In this document: in pieces, positions 62,800 to 64,000 of the stretch
Layout of the letters: each line of letters begins with the position of its first letter
Position numbering within the stretch: position 1 is the stretch's first letter
The notes under the pieces: generated by a model
Database searches by the model: none
What the model was told of the DNA's origin: nothing
The model's input: only the letters and a program-made list of their open reading frames with translations
Assembly: GCF_021018805.1 (NCBI RefSeq)
Contig: NC_086248.1
Coordinates: 25,366,922 to 25,430,921 of the forward strand
DNA length: 64,000 nucleotides
Direction: 5' to 3'
Source of the DNA: Prinia subflava
Taxonomy: Eukaryota; Chordata; Aves; Passeriformes; Cisticolidae
Made by a program: the position numbers and the translations under genes

Positions 62800-64000
62800 G
62801 TAAGCTCAGTATCTCTGTAGGCATTTTAGATTCTATTGGCTTTATCCATGGACCAAAGAAAGCTTGTCCTCATATTCAGACTCATGCCTTGGAAAATCTG
62901 ATCCCTAGGAAAGAAAGAGATAACATTCTTTAAAGCAGGTTTTTATCCTTATCAAAATGTATTTCTGCATTCTGGAGATCATATATACTTGTTTCTAACA
63001 TTTCTTTTCAGAAAGGACATGTCAATATGCTGCTTCTGGTTTATTTCCCAGCACAGTTCAGGCTGCATGGGTAGAATAATTGTGAAAGGTGAGCTACACA
63101 GTTAAAAAAAAAAACAGCCTGGGACAAAATATTCATATTGCTTTTGTTTTCTTTCCTGACTTAAAGGTTTTGCTGGTTCTTAACATATGAAAACTGAAGC
63201 AATAAGACAGGAAGTCCATTGAGCTTCAAGTTCTCTTTCTGGCAGAAATTACCAAATTTTGATACTGTGAAGAAAGAAGAGAGAGGAAAAAATTGCACCA
63301 TATCACGGTCAAATATGGTTAGTAAACTTCTGTTTTGTTTCCCATTAATCAACAACAAACTGAAATTAAAGGGATTGTGAAAGACTATGTAAAAGAGTAA
63401 AGCTTTAACATGGAAACAAAAGGCTTGATTTAGCACAGTTATCAGTGATTTCTTTCTATATTCCATATATCATGATCAGGTTTTATTTGTAATGCAGTTC
63501 TGCAGCTCCCTGCAGTTTGAGTCATCACTGAGAAAAAAACATTGACTGGTCCTTGAAATCTCTACAAAAAATATATTACTTGCTTTGGAGAAATTATCAA
63601 TGATTTAATTCTTGGCAGTATTCTGTAGTAAGTGTCTAAAATTTGTAAAAAGTTCTCACTGCACCCCTGGCAATCCATTTTGTAGAGTGTCCTTTGCAAT
63701 TTTACTAGAGTTATTCTTTCCAAAATCCCTCAAACACTGCTAGACTGAAATACTTTGTGAAGAACCATGCCCTGTATATTCTTACAGCCCTGTATATACT
63801 TATAGCTTTTAGATATTACATTAGCTCATCACTGTTTAACTACAGTTTTCATAATCTATTATTAATGAATATTTTGTTTTATGTGCTGTATTACTTTGCC
63901 AAATGAAACTGCTGTGAAGTTAATTACTTTGCAGGCTTTCTTAAGGTGAAAATGAGAGAAATTGCTTTTGCAGCAAAACTTGTCTGTTGAATTTGTTGTG
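62800..64000. other. Unique AT-rich DNA, nothing recognised
   Basis: No repeat family or gene was seen to the end of the window. A near-duplicate pair 'cctgtatattcttacag' / 'cctgtatatacttatag' occurs at about 63771-63807. Confidence 0.5.

Noticed and set aside
1..64000. tRNA, rRNA, snoRNA, CRISPR array, bacterial operon or phage features
   Set aside because: Both strands were scanned by eye. The sequence is vertebrate-type noncoding DNA, and no such element could be supported.

Overview
The window looks like intergenic or deep intronic DNA from a bird, most likely a songbird (Passeriformes). It is AT-rich and CpG-poor, with no long open reading frame, no recognisable protein-coding gene, and no rRNA, tRNA, operon or CRISPR structure. 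The organism call rests on its repeats. These are several CR1 LINE fragments of different ages (the dominant bird retrotransposon), one very old MIR-type SINE, and endogenous-retrovirus LTR pieces of a type I know from songbird genomes. No Alu, B1 or L1-like sequence was seen. All family assignments come from memory and visual matching, without a database search.

Layout. At 0.4-0.9 kb a CR1 3' end lies close to a long TTCC/CCAT microsatellite. At 5.8-6.0 kb is the 3' end of a bird LTR on the + strand. From 6 to 24 kb the sequence is mostly unique, with a group of exon-like segments at 13.2-18.1 kb and a MIR relic at 23.9-24.1 kb. At 34.0-34.5 kb there is a heavily mutated old CR1 3' region. 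At 42.2-43.05 kb lies the 5' part of an LTR of the same family as the 5.8 kb copy, on the - strand. At 44.7-45.55 kb a CR1 reverse-transcriptase fragment still shows conserved motifs. At 47.3-47.8 kb is part of a second songbird LTR-like repeat. At 53.0-53.2 kb is an old antisense CR1 endonuclease fragment. The rest is unique DNA with scattered short simple repeats.

No functional system or gene cluster can be supported. The most interesting leads are exon-like segments bounded by good splice-site matches. Three + strand segments between 14.18 and 18.05 kb can be read through in one phase, and one 283-nt segment at 58.46-58.74 kb is open throughout. None encodes a protein I recognise, and chance splice-site pairs are expected in 64 kb of vertebrate DNA, so these remain low-confidence hypotheses to test with RNA-seq or cross-species alignment.
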